Assembly: GCF_020531985.1 (NCBI RefSeq)
Contig: NZ_JAJAVQ010000001.1
Coordinates: forward strand, 806,001-870,000
Direction: 5' to 3'
DNA from: Rheinheimera aquimaris
Lineage (GTDB): Bacteria; Pseudomonadota; Gammaproteobacteria; Enterobacterales; Alteromonadaceae
DNA: 64,000 bases
Both the position numbers and the translations under genes were made by a program. Of the stretch, positions 26,810-36,240 are shown piece after piece (positions within the stretch are counted from its first letter, which is position 1; every line of letters starts with the position of its first letter). Below the pieces are notes generated by a model. That model did no database searches, was not told the origin of the DNA, and worked only from the letters and a program-made list of their open reading frames with translations.

Positions 26810-27406
26810 CTAACTATGTGGACAAATTAACGCTTCTGTTGCTGGCTGAATAGCGACCAGTTGTCCTTGACGATTACGGATAAACTCCACCCATTGCGGT
26901 TGCTCCAGCCGCATGTGTACCTGCCCCGGTATATCAAGTTTGTCCATTAGCTGTGGTGTTATTGTTAAAAACAAATCATTGCATACGGTAATGCTCCACT
27001 GCTGCTGTTGCCGCCTTAATAATCCAACCTGGTGATGAAGCGCTTCACTGTGTTGATTCGATGCAAGGTACTGCTGGTAACGATCAGCTTTAGCATGTTG
27101 TGGTTTTTGCTCACTGACACTGTGTTGCTGTGTCTCGTTAAAACCCTCATCATGTAATACCGTAACCTGATAATACAACGGCGTTTGCTGCGCAGGTGAC
27201 GATACCATCAGGTAGCCTAATACTGATAATGCCGCACAAGCTAGCGCCAACTGCAGGTTTCGCCAGTTAAATGCAAAGTGGCGGGCCTGTTTAGCTGCCG
27301 CATGACGCAGAACAGTATCGCGGATATGCGCTGGCAACGGATGCAGTGCCTTGTCATGCTGATAGCGCTGTTTTAACTCTTGCTCAAATTGTTCAGGGGT
27401 TTGCAT
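26810..27406 (-). CDS. Putative membrane-bound anti-sigma factor
   Basis: A 198-residue protein with a cytoplasmic N-terminus of about 48 residues (PEQFEQELKQRYQ...HIRDTVLRHAAA), one membrane helix (about 50-68) and a periplasmic C-terminal domain. No zinc-binding HxxxCxxC motif and no domain I recognise. The gene starts 3 bases after the ECF sigma gene ends, so an anti-sigma role is inferred purely from topology and position. The periplasmic part is Gln/His-rich in its first half. Confidence 0.65.
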   Translation of the reverse strand: MQTPEQFEQELKQRYQHDKALHPLPAHIRDTVLRHAAAKQARHFAFNWRNLQLALACAALSVLGYLMVSSPAQQTPLYYQVTVLHDEGFNETQQHSVSEQKPQHAKADRYQQYLASNQHSEALHHQVGLLRRQQQQWSITVCNDLFLTITPQLMDKLDIPGQVHMRLEQPQWVEFIRNRQGQLVAIQPATEALICPHS

Positions 27407-27409
27407 AAG

Positions 27410-27985
27410 TTACTCCTGCTGCGCCCGGTTAGAATGTTGCTGTAAAAACTGACGGGCGTAGCGTAAGCGGCTTTTCACTGTTTCACTGCCTTGCGCCGTT
27501 ATCTGGCAAATTTCCTGTAACGAGAAGCCCTCCAACTGTAACATCAGGGCTTCGCGCTGGGTAAATGGCAGCAGCATCATCAGCTCACCAAACTGCAGTC
27601 GCTGCTGACTTATTGCCAGAACCTCCTCCGGACTAAATGGTGCACATGCAGTATCATCTCCCAACTCCTGCCATTGCCAGCGATTCAGCCTTCTGAGCTC
27701 ATCAATCAAACTATGCCGGGCCAGTGTAAATAACCAGGTTTTAAAGTTACTCTGGCCAGCAAAACAGGCATGCGAAGAAACCAGTTTAAGCCAGCATTGC
27801 TGACTGATATCTTCAGCCAGTGTCCGGTCAGATTGACGCAACAAAAAGTGGTACAGTGCGTTGCCGTGCAGAGCAATCAGTTGCTCCAACGCGTTGGTAT
27901 CACCGTACTGCTGATACCGGCTGTAAAGCTGCTCTGAGGTCAACTCCGGGGTCACAGCACCGGGCCAGAAAAAGGATAATGCCAT
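27410..27985 (-). CDS. ECF-family RNA polymerase sigma factor
   Basis: A 191-residue group 4 sigma factor. Region 2 is seen in YHFLLRQSDRTLAEDISQQ through FKTWLFTLARHSLIDELRR (about 50-100), and region 4 in LLPFTQREALMLQLEGFSLQ followed by the helix-turn-helix segment ETVKSRLRYARQFL. Lies 36 bases downstream of a TonB gene and immediately upstream of a one-helix membrane protein, likely its anti-sigma. No FecR- or TonB-dependent receptor gene follows, so the regulon is not evident from context. Some residues before the domain may be over-extended. Confidence 0.88.
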   Translation of the reverse strand: MALSFFWPGAVTPELTSEQLYSRYQQYGDTNALEQLIALHGNALYHFLLRQSDRTLAEDISQQCWLKLVSSHACFAGQSNFKTWLFTLARHSLIDELRRLNRWQWQELGDDTACAPFSPEEVLAISQQRLQFGELMMLLPFTQREALMLQLEGFSLQEICQITAQGSETVKSRLRYARQFLQQHSNRAQQE

Positions 27986-28021
27986 ATAACGCTCCTGTTA
28001 CCGCCAACGCTATTACTCAGA

Positions 28022-28657
28022 TTAGCTCTGGTCCAGACTGAAATCGAGCTGCACCTGCATACCAGTTTGTTTTATTGTTTTGCCATCAACCTGCTTAGGC
28101 TGATATTTCCAACGCTTAAGCGCGGCCATTGCCTCACGTTCAAACACCCGTGCAGGCTCTGCTGCAAGTACTGTCACATCGGTAACTGCACCGCTCTCAT
28201 TGATACTGAAACCAAGCCGCACCCAACCACTGACGCCGTCACGGGCAGCGGTTACCGGATAACGCGGCTCAATACGCACCAGCGGCGTTGCGCCCCGGTC
28301 AGCCGGCTCCAACCTGCCGCCACTGCTAGCTGGCAAAACCGGGCCTGTCAGGGTAACCGCCATCGTACCGACGCTAACGGTATCGGCAGGCTCAGGTGTA
28401 GTAACCGGCAACTGGCGCGGAGTCGGTGCAGGCCGGGCTGGTATTACCGGCCTGATATCAGGCTCACTGTCCTGCGCTTGTTCGTACAACTGTATCACCG
28501 GCATTTCAGCGGGCGGCGTTCTTACGCCGTCTTTTATTGCAATTAACTGTTGCATCGCGGCAAACAACACTAACGTCACGCCAAGGCCTCCGCCTATGGC
28601 AGCTGCAAACTTAGTAGCCGGTATTTTATCTGTGGCAGGTTGCTGTATTGATAACAT
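28022..28657 (-). CDS. TonB-family energy transducer
   Basis: A 211-residue protein with a cytoplasmic N-terminus, one membrane helix (about 18-42), a Pro-rich periplasmic linker (about 65-110) and a C-terminal TonB domain with RIEPRYPVTAARDGVSGWV and ALKRWKYQPKQVDGK, the YP and W-x-Y-x-P signature. It would couple the proton motive force (with ExbBD, not in the window) to outer-membrane receptors. It is the first gene of a unit with an ECF sigma factor, which hints at regulated or specialised use. Confidence 0.87.
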   Translation of the reverse strand: MLSIQQPATDKIPATKFAAAIGGGLGVTLVLFAAMQQLIAIKDGVRTPPAEMPVIQLYEQAQDSEPDIRPVIPARPAPTPRQLPVTTPEPADTVSVGTMAVTLTGPVLPASSGGRLEPADRGATPLVRIEPRYPVTAARDGVSGWVRLGFSINESGAVTDVTVLAAEPARVFEREAMAALKRWKYQPKQVDGKTIKQTGMQVQLDFSLDQS

Positions 28658-28848
28658 TTGGTTTTCCCCTTTTTTCTGCTGTTACTCCTTTTGACGCCTG
28701 AAGGTAGAACAAGGGGTTATATTTTTATTTTTTATCTGTATAGACTTTAGTCTGCCCTTCTTAAACAGTGATTGACAGTACGAGCCAAAGTACCAACACT
28801 GAAAAACACGCTACAGTTATCACTAATTTGCATAGCCAAGAGATACTT

Positions 28849-30390
28849 ATGCTAAATAATAAACTTAAACCAGCGTTGTTTGTGTTATTGCTTGCACTTG
28901 TACAGTTTGCGGTATTTAGCGTTAGTAGCTCCGCTTTAATCTCCGCTCTGACTACCTCGCTACTACTGCTCATCTACTTGTACTGGCCAGCCAAAGCAGA
29001 GCAGCAACCAACCAACGACAATGGCGAAGCCTTGGCCAAAACAGCCGACAATATCACTGAAGCTACGTCAAATATGGCAATAGGTGCGGCTGAAGTGTCT
29101 TTTTATATCGATAGCCTGATAAAAGATATCAAGCAAAGCAGCGCAGACAGTGACAATATCGCAGCCGTAAGCAACCGACTGGCCAGCAGCGGTACCGACC
29201 TGACAAACTCGTTACAGAGTATTGGCAAAACCTTGCAAAATACCGCAACAGCTTCACAACAGGCAGATCTGCTACTGGCGAACGGCGTAACGAATATTGG
29301 TGCTCTGGTTGTAGCCGTAAGAGATGCAGCAGAACAACTGGCGCGTTTACGTAGCAGCAGCGACGACATTCAGCGTATTACCGAAGTGATTAACACCGTG
29401 GCCGAACAAACCAACCTGCTGGCACTGAATGCCGCGATAGAGGCAGCAAGAGCAGGTGAGCAAGGCCGCGGCTTTGCTGTCGTAGCTGAAGAAGTACGGG
29501 CGCTGGCTGGCAAAACCGCGGCGGCAACCCAGGATATCGCTGCTATGCTGGCTAATATCCGCCAGCAAAGCCAGCAAACAGCTGGTCAGATGGGCCAACT
29601 GCAGCACGCTGGCGAACAGGTACAACACGAACTGCAACAGGTTGCTGCAGGCTTTACTGACATTAATAACCAGATAGGCGCCTCATCACGCTCGCTGGGG
29701 CACATTGAACAAGTCAGTGCTGACTTACAACACACCAGCGAAGAATTGGCCGGATCTGTTGTAAGTATCAGCAAAGCACTGCAGAACATCGGCACTAAAG
29801 GCCAGTCGGTAGCGCAACAGGCTATTGAATTGTCAGAGGAAACAGAAAGTGTTTACCGCGAATTAAGCACGCTTAGCAGCCACAGCTTTTTCAGTCCAAT
29901 CCTGGCGGAGGCAATGCAGGCAGCGGAGCAAATCGGCGCATTGTTTGCAAACGCAATAGCCAGCGGACAGCTAAGTAGTGATGCTATTTTCGCTGAGAAA
30001 TATCAGCCGATAAAAGATACTAATCCGACCAAATATCACACAGGGTACGACAGTTTTACCGATAAGTTTCTGCCCGATATTCAGGAGCCGATATTATCCC
30101 GACACAGCAATATTCTGTACGCTGGCGCTGTCGATCGCAAAGGCTACTTCCCTACCCACAATAAGAAATTCAGCCAGCCGCTAAGCGGTAACTATGAAAA
30201 AGATTTACTGCAAAACCGCACCAAACGCATCTTTAACGACCGCACCGGCAGTCGCTGCGGCAATCATACTCAAAGCATGTTGCTACAAACGTATAAACGC
30301 GATACCGGCGAGATCCTACATGATTTATCGGTACCAATTTATATCAATGGCCGGCATTGGGGCGGTTTCAGGATAGGTTTTAAACGTTAA
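28849..30390 (+). CDS. Methyl-accepting chemotaxis protein with C-terminal putative sensor domain
   Basis: About 513 residues from the ATG at 28849; the frame opens earlier at a GTG (28768), but [11 protein letters not shown] is the natural membrane N-terminus. Two adjacent membrane helices (about 6-24 and 27-46) leave almost no periplasmic loop and there is no HAMP domain. The signalling hairpin tip is [20 protein letters not shown]. After the methylation helices comes a cytoplasmic C-terminal domain (about 350-513) with [35 protein letters not shown] and GGFRIGFKR, which resembles a single Cache/PAS-like sensor. It should signal to CheA/CheW; ligand unknown. Confidence 0.88.
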   Translation: MLNNKLKPALFVLLLALVQFAVFSVSSSALISALTTSLLLLIYLYWPAKAEQQPTNDNGEALAKTADNITEATSNMAIGAAEVSFYIDSLIKDIKQSSADSDNIAAVSNRLASSGTDLTNSLQSIGKTLQNTATASQQADLLLANGVTNIGALVVAVRDAAEQLARLRSSSDDIQRITEVINTVAEQTNLLALNAAIEAARAGEQGRGFAVVAEEVRALAGKTAAATQDIAAMLANIRQQSQQTAGQMGQLQHAGEQVQHELQQVAAGFTDINNQIGASSRSLGHIEQVSADLQHTSEELAGSVVSISKALQNIGTKGQSVAQQAIELSEETESVYRELSTLSSHSFFSPILAEAMQAAEQIGALFANAIASGQLSSDAIFAEKYQPIKDTNPTKYHTGYDSFTDKFLPDIQEPILSRHSNILYAGAVDRKGYFPTHNKKFSQPLSGNYEKDLLQNRTKRIFNDRTGSRCGNHTQSMLLQTYKRDTGEILHDLSVPIYINGRHWGGFRIGFKR

Positions 30391-30433
30391 ACCAGGTTTT
30401 GGCTAATGCCGGTCAGTGAACGCTGCAGCTGCC

Positions 30434-30526
30434 ATCGGTTTGCCACACCAACACGCCGTAAACCCATCCGTGGGGGCTCCTCTCAGCCCATCCGGGGCTG
30501 AGACGGTTGGCTTAGGGCAAACCGAT
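30434..30526. repeat. Nested inverted-repeat element between the chemoreceptor and mlaA
   Basis: An 11-bp perfect outer inverted repeat (ATCGGTTTGCC at 30434-30444, GGCAAACCGAT at 30516-30526) encloses a 9-bp hairpin (30481-30489 with 30495-30503, loop ATCCG) and a 4-bp hairpin CCCA-TCCG-TGGG at 30463-30474. Both inner hairpins share the core CCCATCCG. It sits between converging genes and may terminate transcription, but its size and internal repetition look more like a dispersed intergenic repeat family. Confidence 0.7.
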
Positions 30527-30564
30527 TCTGCTTAAATGATCATTATTAAGACTTGGCTCGTTTG

Positions 30565-31353
30565 TTACTCTAAATCGTCCAGCAGATCGTCCAAAGCGGC
30601 TTCATCCACTTCCGGCTCTGGTGCTTTTGGCGGGTTGCCATCGTATATCTTAAACTGCTGACGCTGGAAGTATGATTCTTTGACAAACGCATAGGGATCC
30701 AACGATTCTTCCAGTAAATTTTCCATCGACATCAATTGTTCACGCGCATCCAGCGCACCTATAGCGGCACGGGTTAATGTTAGTGGCGTATTAAGTAGCG
30801 CTAAAGGAAAATACAGATTATCAACAACTCCGCCTGTAGTGCCGCGCACGGTGCTCGGCCCCAGTGCTGGCAACATTAAAAACGGGCCGTCGCCAACACC
30901 CCAAACGGCCAGCGTCTGACTGAAATCCTCTTCGCGCTGCACCAGGCCAATCTTTGTCGCTACGTCAAACAGACCAAACAACCCCAGAGTGCTGTTTACC
31001 AGAAAACGTCCGGCACTGATTGCCGCGCTATCAGGTTTAGCCTGTAAGGTACCGTTTAAAAAACTGGCAGGCTCACTAAGGTTATTAGCGGCATTCACCA
31101 ACCCTTTGCGTGCCGGTTTCGGTACAACGGTCATATAACCTACAGTAGCAGGGCGCAGCAGATACTTATCGAGAATATCGTAGTTGAAATCCCACAGTGG
31201 CCGGTTGATGGTTTCAAGTGGATCCCGGCTATCTGTATATTGCGCGCCGGTACTAGCTGTCGCGCCCGGTTGTGTTGCAGCTGGCTTGGACGCGCAGCCT
31301 GCCAGTAAAAGCGCAGCCAGCACTAAACAGGATTTTAACGGCACAGAACACAT
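30565..31353 (-). CDS. mlaA: MlaA-family outer-membrane lipoprotein (VacJ)
   Basis: A 262-residue lipoprotein; lipobox LLAGC with Cys at residue 20. RDPLETINRPLWDFN, LSEPASFLNGTLQ, FLVNSTLGLFGLFD and YFPLALLNTP are the conserved blocks of MlaA (PF04333), which removes phospholipids from the outer leaflet and passes them to the MlaBCDEF system. An acidic tail (EPEVDEAALDDLLDDLE) extends the C-terminus. The gene is the last of the ccm operon, 3 bases after ccmI; other mla genes are not nearby. Confidence 0.94.
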   Translation of the reverse strand: MCSVPLKSCLVLAALLLAGCASKPAATQPGATASTGAQYTDSRDPLETINRPLWDFNYDILDKYLLRPATVGYMTVVPKPARKGLVNAANNLSEPASFLNGTLQAKPDSAAISAGRFLVNSTLGLFGLFDVATKIGLVQREEDFSQTLAVWGVGDGPFLMLPALGPSTVRGTTGGVVDNLYFPLALLNTPLTLTRAAIGALDAREQLMSMENLLEESLDPYAFVKESYFQRQQFKIYDGNPPKAPEPEVDEAALDDLLDDLE

Positions 31354-31356
31354 ATA

Positions 31357-32553
31357 TCAGGGCTCCAGGGTTAAAGAAATGGTTAAGCCGGGCTCGGTGA
31401 AGTTTAATACATCCGATACAGTCTGGATATCGCCAGGGCGCTGCTCAACGGTTCCCGACAAAGACATACGGGCAACCACTTCAACCTGATCAGCATTGGC
31501 CAGGCTCCAGCCCGGTTGCATCGCCATCTGCTCTGTCAGTTGCAACTCTATGTTGCCTTCTGGCAATGGAATACGCTGTACTGCCAACGGCAAACCCATG
31601 CCCTCTTTGGCCCGGGCAAATAAAAACAAGCTGGCATCCGGGTTAGCCTGCTTCAGCTGTGGCGCCACATACAATTGCACAGTAATGTGTCGGCCGGCAA
31701 CCTGAACATCCGCCCCCAGTTCCTGCAAGCGTTGCTGCACGGCTTCATATCTTGGGTCATCTTGTGGCAGTTGTTTCAACAACAGCTGCCAGGCTGTTGT
31801 GGCCTCTTTAAAATCCCCTTTTTCATAAGCAATTAATGCCATCATCGACAACGCATCACTGTTTTGTGGCTCTTTGCTCAATACTCGAGCCACCGCGCGG
31901 CCGGCGCGGGCTAAGCTATTTTCATCAGCCAGCAATATCTGCGCCTGGGCGTAGCTGAGCAGCAAAGGTGTACGCTCAGGTGTTAGCAATAAGGCCCGCT
32001 CAAATGCATCCACAGCCTGCTCCAGTGCGCCTTGCGATAAGCGTATACGGCCAAGCAACATCCAGGCGACAGCGTCATCGCCTTCGTTTGCCAGACGGGT
32101 ACGCAGCGCCAGCGCGAAGCGTTCAACCTCTTGTTCTGACAGCGGCGCCCCCTGGTTCAACAGGGCCCGCTCACCGTATTGTTTAAGATTCTGCTGCGCC
32201 AGCTGCCACTCCTGCAACTGATGATAATGCCCGCTGACGCTGTAGATGGCACCAACCAGACCGGCAACAACCAGTAACAGCACGGCCGGCAGCCGCCAGC
32301 CGCTGTTGCCTTGTAAACTATTAGTTGCATTCTGCTGTAAGAACTGGCTCTTCAACTCCTCAGCAGCACTGTCAAAGTCTTGCTCTGCCAGCTCGCCACT
32401 ATCGCGTGCCAATGCCAGCAATTGCAACCGTTCCTCAAATTGCTGAGATACGGTTTGTTGCGCTTTGTGTACGGTTTTTCTGGGCCAGAACAAGCATAAT
32501 GCTGTCAGCAACAGCATACTTAACGCTGCGACAAATACAGGCCAAATTATCAT
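31357..32553 (-). CDS. ccmI: Cytochrome c maturation protein CcmI (apocytochrome chaperone)
   Basis: A 398-residue protein with an N-terminal membrane helix (about 4-24), a cytoplasmic loop, a second helix (about 87-107) and a periplasmic TPR domain with repeats such as AWMLLGRIRLSQGALEQAVDAF, then a C-terminal beta-rich domain. CcmI binds apocytochrome c and hands it to the CcmFGH ligation machinery. It overlaps ccmH by 4 bases (ATGA-type). Confidence 0.94.
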   Translation of the reverse strand: MIIWPVFVAALSMLLLTALCLFWPRKTVHKAQQTVSQQFEERLQLLALARDSGELAEQDFDSAAEELKSQFLQQNATNSLQGNSGWRLPAVLLLVVAGLVGAIYSVSGHYHQLQEWQLAQQNLKQYGERALLNQGAPLSEQEVERFALALRTRLANEGDDAVAWMLLGRIRLSQGALEQAVDAFERALLLTPERTPLLLSYAQAQILLADENSLARAGRAVARVLSKEPQNSDALSMMALIAYEKGDFKEATTAWQLLLKQLPQDDPRYEAVQQRLQELGADVQVAGRHITVQLYVAPQLKQANPDASLFLFARAKEGMGLPLAVQRIPLPEGNIELQLTEQMAMQPGWSLANADQVEVVARMSLSGTVEQRPGDIQTVSDVLNFTEPGLTISLTLEP

Positions 32554-33017
32554 TTTTTACTCCGGTAACGGGCAATAAGCTGGTCCAGCTCAGCGGCAGT
32601 GTTCCCTGCAATGTCCTGCGGCACTTGCTTACTTTGCTGCGCGCGACGAAATACGCCAACCGCTATCAGCCCCAGTAACATCAACAGTGGTAGTAGCCAC
32701 AGCCACAATGTGTAACGATTAACCGGTGGCAGATAATGCACGAAGTCGCCGTAGCGGTTAATCATATAGTCCAGCACTTGCTGCCGGTCTTTGCCTTCGC
32801 GGATCAACTGATAGGTTTTTTCCCGCATATCCACCGCAACAACAGCATGCGAGTCGGCAATATTCTGGTTTTGACATTGCGGACAGCGTAGCTCAGCTGT
32901 CAATTGCTGATATAAATCTCGCTGCGCATCATTATCAAACTGTAATACTTCCTCTGCCCAAGGCACGCTGCTGAATAGCCCGGCGCACAACAACAGCACA
33001 GCTAACAATGCTTTCAT
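32550..33017 (-). CDS. ccmH: Cytochrome c maturation protein CcmH (thioredox subunit of haem lyase)
   Basis: A 155-residue protein: signal peptide (about 1-21), the LRCPQCQNQNIADS motif with the redox Cys pair, and a C-terminal membrane anchor (about 103-122). It reduces the apocytochrome CxxCH disulphide together with CcmG. It is the short form lacking a fused CcmI domain, consistent with a separate ccmI next door. Overlaps ccmG and ccmI by 4 bases each. Confidence 0.96.
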   Translation of the reverse strand: MKALLAVLLLCAGLFSSVPWAEEVLQFDNDAQRDLYQQLTAELRCPQCQNQNIADSHAVVAVDMREKTYQLIREGKDRQQVLDYMINRYGDFVHYLPPVNRYTLWLWLLPLLMLLGLIAVGVFRRAQQSKQVPQDIAGNTAAELDQLIARYRSKK

Positions 33018-33586
33018 TGGCTACTCCACTGCTGATAAAGCGGTGCCAGCTTACTGCGCCATACTGCCGGGTTAATGTCGCCAATATGGTGCGCCCGCAC
33101 TATGCCGTCTGCATCGACAATAAAGGTTTCAGGTGCACCGCTTACCCCCAGGTCAAGCGAGACACTGCGCGTAAGGTCGAGCATATTAAACTGATACGGG
33201 TCGCCCTGCTGCTGCAGTTTCTGCTGCACTTCCTGCTGTAGTACAGCTAAATCAAACGGCGGGTCAAACGCCGGATCGCGTGGCAGCTCATAGTACAGGC
33301 CAACGATTTTAACCCCCTGCTGACGCAGTTCGCTAAGATAACCAAGTTCAGCATTACAGGTTGGGCACCAGGTACCCCAGACATTTAGCAAAAACACTTC
33401 ACCCTTCAACTTTTCCGGTGTCCAGATGGTGTTGGGCTGCATTAAATCAGCCAGCGCAAAATTGGGCAACGCTTTATTCAGACTGGCAGACTCGCGTTCG
33501 CGCGGGTCGGAAAAAAGTCCGCTTAATAAAAACAGCGCTAGCGCCAGAAATGCCAGCAGCGGCACATAAAACAGTACTTTACGCAT
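33014..33586 (-). CDS. ccmG: Thiol:disulphide interchange protein CcmG/DsbE
   Basis: A 190-residue membrane-anchored thioredoxin. One N-terminal helix (about 4-26), then a thioredoxin fold with the active site WGTWCPTCNAE (about 71-81) and the cis-Pro region GVSGAPETFIVD typical of DsbE. It keeps apocytochrome cysteines reduced in the periplasm. Overlaps ccmF by 8 bases. Confidence 0.96.
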   Translation of the reverse strand: MRKVLFYVPLLAFLALALFLLSGLFSDPRERESASLNKALPNFALADLMQPNTIWTPEKLKGEVFLLNVWGTWCPTCNAELGYLSELRQQGVKIVGLYYELPRDPAFDPPFDLAVLQQEVQQKLQQQGDPYQFNMLDLTRSVSLDLGVSGAPETFIVDADGIVRAHHIGDINPAVWRSKLAPLYQQWSSQ

Positions 33587-35537
33587 GGCTTACTCCCGGG
33601 TCGGTTATTTTGCGCCGGTAACGCTTATCAGCCAGCGCCAGCAGGGCACCTAATGCCATCAACAGACCGCCAAGCCAAACCCAGCGTACAAAAGGCTTAA
33701 CCTGAATACGAAGCGCCCAGGCGTTGTCAGGCAATTCCTCTCCCAGCGATACGTAAAGATCCCGGCTTAAACGCGCATGCACTGCAGATTCTGTCATCAC
33801 AGTGCGCTGGATACGGTAAAAGCGTTTTTCAGCGTGCAGGTGGGTGACAAAGTTTCCATTCTGGCGCACATCAAGCTCCGCCGCCTGGCCACCATAATTC
33901 GGTCCGTTCAGATCATACACATCCGTCAGCGTGAACTGATAACCGGCGACCTCTGCTGTATCACCTTCCTGCATGCGCACATCACGTTCTATGGTATAGG
34001 TTTTGGTCATCGCCACGCCAATAACTAATACTGCAAAACCAATGTGCGCCACTGTCATACCATAATGGCTGGCATTCAGTTTGGTAAGGCCCTTACTGAC
34101 TGAACCAAACTGACGCGCGCGCAGCATCACTTCAGCCAGGGCAGATATTCCTACCCAGGCTCCCAGCAGCATTCCCAGCAGCGCAAGGTTCGCCTGCACA
34201 CTTTGCATACTGGCCAGTACTCCCAGTGCCACTATTAATGCGGCAACGGCGACCAAACCAAGCGGGCGCACCAGTGGCAGCACTTGTTGCTGCTTCCAGC
34301 GTACCCAGGGGCCAAGCCCCAGTAACAAGGCAAAGGGTATCGTCAGGTAATAAAACATTTGGTTAAAGAAAGGCTCACCGATAGAAATAGAGCCCAATCC
34401 CAGTTCTTTATGAAACAGCGGGAATAAAGTGCCAAGGAACACAATCAGGCATGCAGTTAATAAGAAAATATTATTGCCCCACAGCAACATCTCCCGTGAA
34501 AACAGCTGATAACGCGCTTGGCTGCGCACAGAGTTCATCCGGCTGCCGTAAAGCAACAATGAGCCGCCGACCACTACCAGCAAAAACGCCAGCAGGTAAA
34601 GGCCGCGCCCCGGATCTGTTGCGAAAGAATGCACCGACACCAACACGCCCGAGCGCACCAAAAAGGCACCAACCAGGCTTAGCGCAAACGCAGCTAAAGC
34701 CAGCAGCACTGTCCAGCTTTTAAAAGTACCGCGCTTCTCAGTCACCGCCAGGCTGTGAATAAGTGCAGTACCGGCAAGCCAGGGCATAAAAGAAGCATTT
34801 TCAACCGGGTCCCAGAACCACCAGCCGCCCCAGCCCAGTTCATTGTAGGCCCACCAGCTACCGAGCATAATACCCAGTGTCAGAAACAACCAGGCTGACA
34901 GCGCCCAGGGTCTTACCCATCGCGCCCAGACACTGTCAAAACGGCCACTGATCAGCGCCGCCAGCGCAAAAGCAAACGCCACCGCAAAACCGACATAGCC
35001 CATATACAAAGTGGGCGGATGCATAATCATGCCAAAATCCTGCAGCAGCGGGTTAAGATCGCGCCCTTCTACCGGATAAAATGGCAAGCTGCGGGCAAAG
35101 GGGTTTGACATAAACAGCGAAAACGCAATAAAACCAGCACTGATAAGGCCCAAAATACCTAAAATCCGGCCTTGCAGCAGTAAAGGCAATGCTTTGGAAA
35201 ACTGCGCGACCAGTGCGGTCCAGCCTGCCAGCATCAATACCCACAACAGCATAGAGCCCTCGTGTGAACCAAAACTGGCCGTTATCTGATAATACCAGGG
35301 CAACGTAGAGCTGGAGTTTTGCGCAACATTGATCACGGTAAAATCGTTAGTGCGAAATGCATAAACCAATGCAGCCATTGCCAACAAGCTAAATATAAAC
35401 TGGCCAAAGGCCAGCGGCTTGGCCAGCAACAACATATTCTGCCGGGCAGTAAAACTGCCGTAAAGTGGCACAATGGCCAGCAGCAGCGATAGGGCAAAAG
35501 CAAACGTAAGGGCCAGCTGACCGGCTTCAGCGATCAT
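33579..35537 (-). CDS. ccmF: Haem lyase subunit CcmF
   Basis: A 652-residue polytopic membrane protein (about 14-15 helices) with the haem-handling tryptophan-rich segment GWGGWWFWDPVENASFMPW and periplasmic histidines around it. It receives haem from CcmE and ligates it to apocytochrome c with CcmH. Length and order are standard. It follows ccmE with no gap. Confidence 0.97.
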   Translation of the reverse strand: MIAEAGQLALTFAFALSLLLAIVPLYGSFTARQNMLLLAKPLAFGQFIFSLLAMAALVYAFRTNDFTVINVAQNSSSTLPWYYQITASFGSHEGSMLLWVLMLAGWTALVAQFSKALPLLLQGRILGILGLISAGFIAFSLFMSNPFARSLPFYPVEGRDLNPLLQDFGMIMHPPTLYMGYVGFAVAFAFALAALISGRFDSVWARWVRPWALSAWLFLTLGIMLGSWWAYNELGWGGWWFWDPVENASFMPWLAGTALIHSLAVTEKRGTFKSWTVLLALAAFALSLVGAFLVRSGVLVSVHSFATDPGRGLYLLAFLLVVVGGSLLLYGSRMNSVRSQARYQLFSREMLLWGNNIFLLTACLIVFLGTLFPLFHKELGLGSISIGEPFFNQMFYYLTIPFALLLGLGPWVRWKQQQVLPLVRPLGLVAVAALIVALGVLASMQSVQANLALLGMLLGAWVGISALAEVMLRARQFGSVSKGLTKLNASHYGMTVAHIGFAVLVIGVAMTKTYTIERDVRMQEGDTAEVAGYQFTLTDVYDLNGPNYGGQAAELDVRQNGNFVTHLHAEKRFYRIQRTVMTESAVHARLSRDLYVSLGEELPDNAWALRIQVKPFVRWVWLGGLLMALGALLALADKRYRRKITDPGVSHA

Positions 35538-36038
35538 CTAATAACGTCCTTCTTTTACTGGCGCTTCGCTGGTGGTCTGCTGCGATGGCGGCACGTGCTT
35601 AATCCCTTTCATCGCTTCAGCTACTTCAGGCGGCATATATTCTTCATCATGTTTTGCCAGCACTTCACTGGCATCAATAGTGGTCGCATCAACCAGGATA
35701 CCCTGGGCAACGATACCCTGCCCTTCACGGAATAAATCCGGCAATATGCCTTCGTAGGTCACCCGTACCAATGGCCCGGTATCTACCAGATCAAAACTGA
35801 CTTTAAGCGAATTCGGATCGCGCTGCACTGAACCTGGCACGACCATACCGCCAATACGCAAGCGCTGGCCGGGCACTGGTTTTACTTTGTCTTTGCCAAG
35901 GCCCTCGACTAATTGCGACGGGGTGTAGAACAAATCAATATTCTGTTGCAGCGCATATAACATCGCTGCTACGGCGCCGGTTAACAGCGCAATAACCAGT
36001 ATTACCGCAGCTAACCGCTTCTGACGTCTGGGTTGCAT
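35538..36038 (-). CDS. ccmE: Haem chaperone CcmE
   Basis: A 166-residue membrane-anchored periplasmic OB-fold protein. One N-terminal helix (about 9-29), then [21 protein letters not shown]; the covalent haem-binding His lies in [13 protein letters not shown] (H-x-x-x-Y). A flexible C-terminal tail follows. It carries haem from CcmC to CcmF. Its start and the ccmD stop share a base. Confidence 0.96.
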   Translation of the reverse strand: MQPRRQKRLAAVILVIALLTGAVAAMLYALQQNIDLFYTPSQLVEGLGKDKVKPVPGQRLRIGGMVVPGSVQRDPNSLKVSFDLVDTGPLVRVTYEGILPDLFREGQGIVAQGILVDATTIDASEVLAKHDEEYMPPEVAEAMKGIKHVPPSQQTTSEAPVKEGRY

Positions 36039-36238
36039 TATTTAACTTGCTCCTGATACTGCTTAACACGCTGCTCGCGGGCGAGACGGGCTGACAACTG
36101 CCGCTTGAACTGCTTATGCTGATAATGGCTGTAAGCCGTCAGCACCGCCAGCAGAGCGTAGGTAATTCCGAATGATAACCAGACAAAAAGGCCATAACCG
36201 CCCATCGCCCAGAATTCTGTCATCGACTGAAAATACAT
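36038..36238 (-). CDS. ccmD: Haem exporter small subunit CcmD
   Basis: A 66-residue protein with one membrane helix (about 17-37: [20 protein letters not shown]) and a basic cytoplasmic tail ([19 protein letters not shown]). It is needed for release of holo-CcmE from CcmABC. Identity is fixed by topology, size and position between ccmC and ccmE. Confidence 0.93.
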   Translation of the reverse strand: MYFQSMTEFWAMGGYGLFVWLSFGITYALLAVLTAYSHYQHKQFKRQLSARLAREQRVKQYQEQVK

Positions 36239-36240
36239 AG

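Noticed and set aside
28067..28546. 159-codon plus-strand open frame
   Set aside because: Entirely antisense to the tonB gene, whose C-terminal domain is clear.
28658..28848. Sigma-28-like TAAA...GCCAAAG before the chemoreceptor gene
   Set aside because: Spacer of 18 and a poor -10 match; not enough to call.
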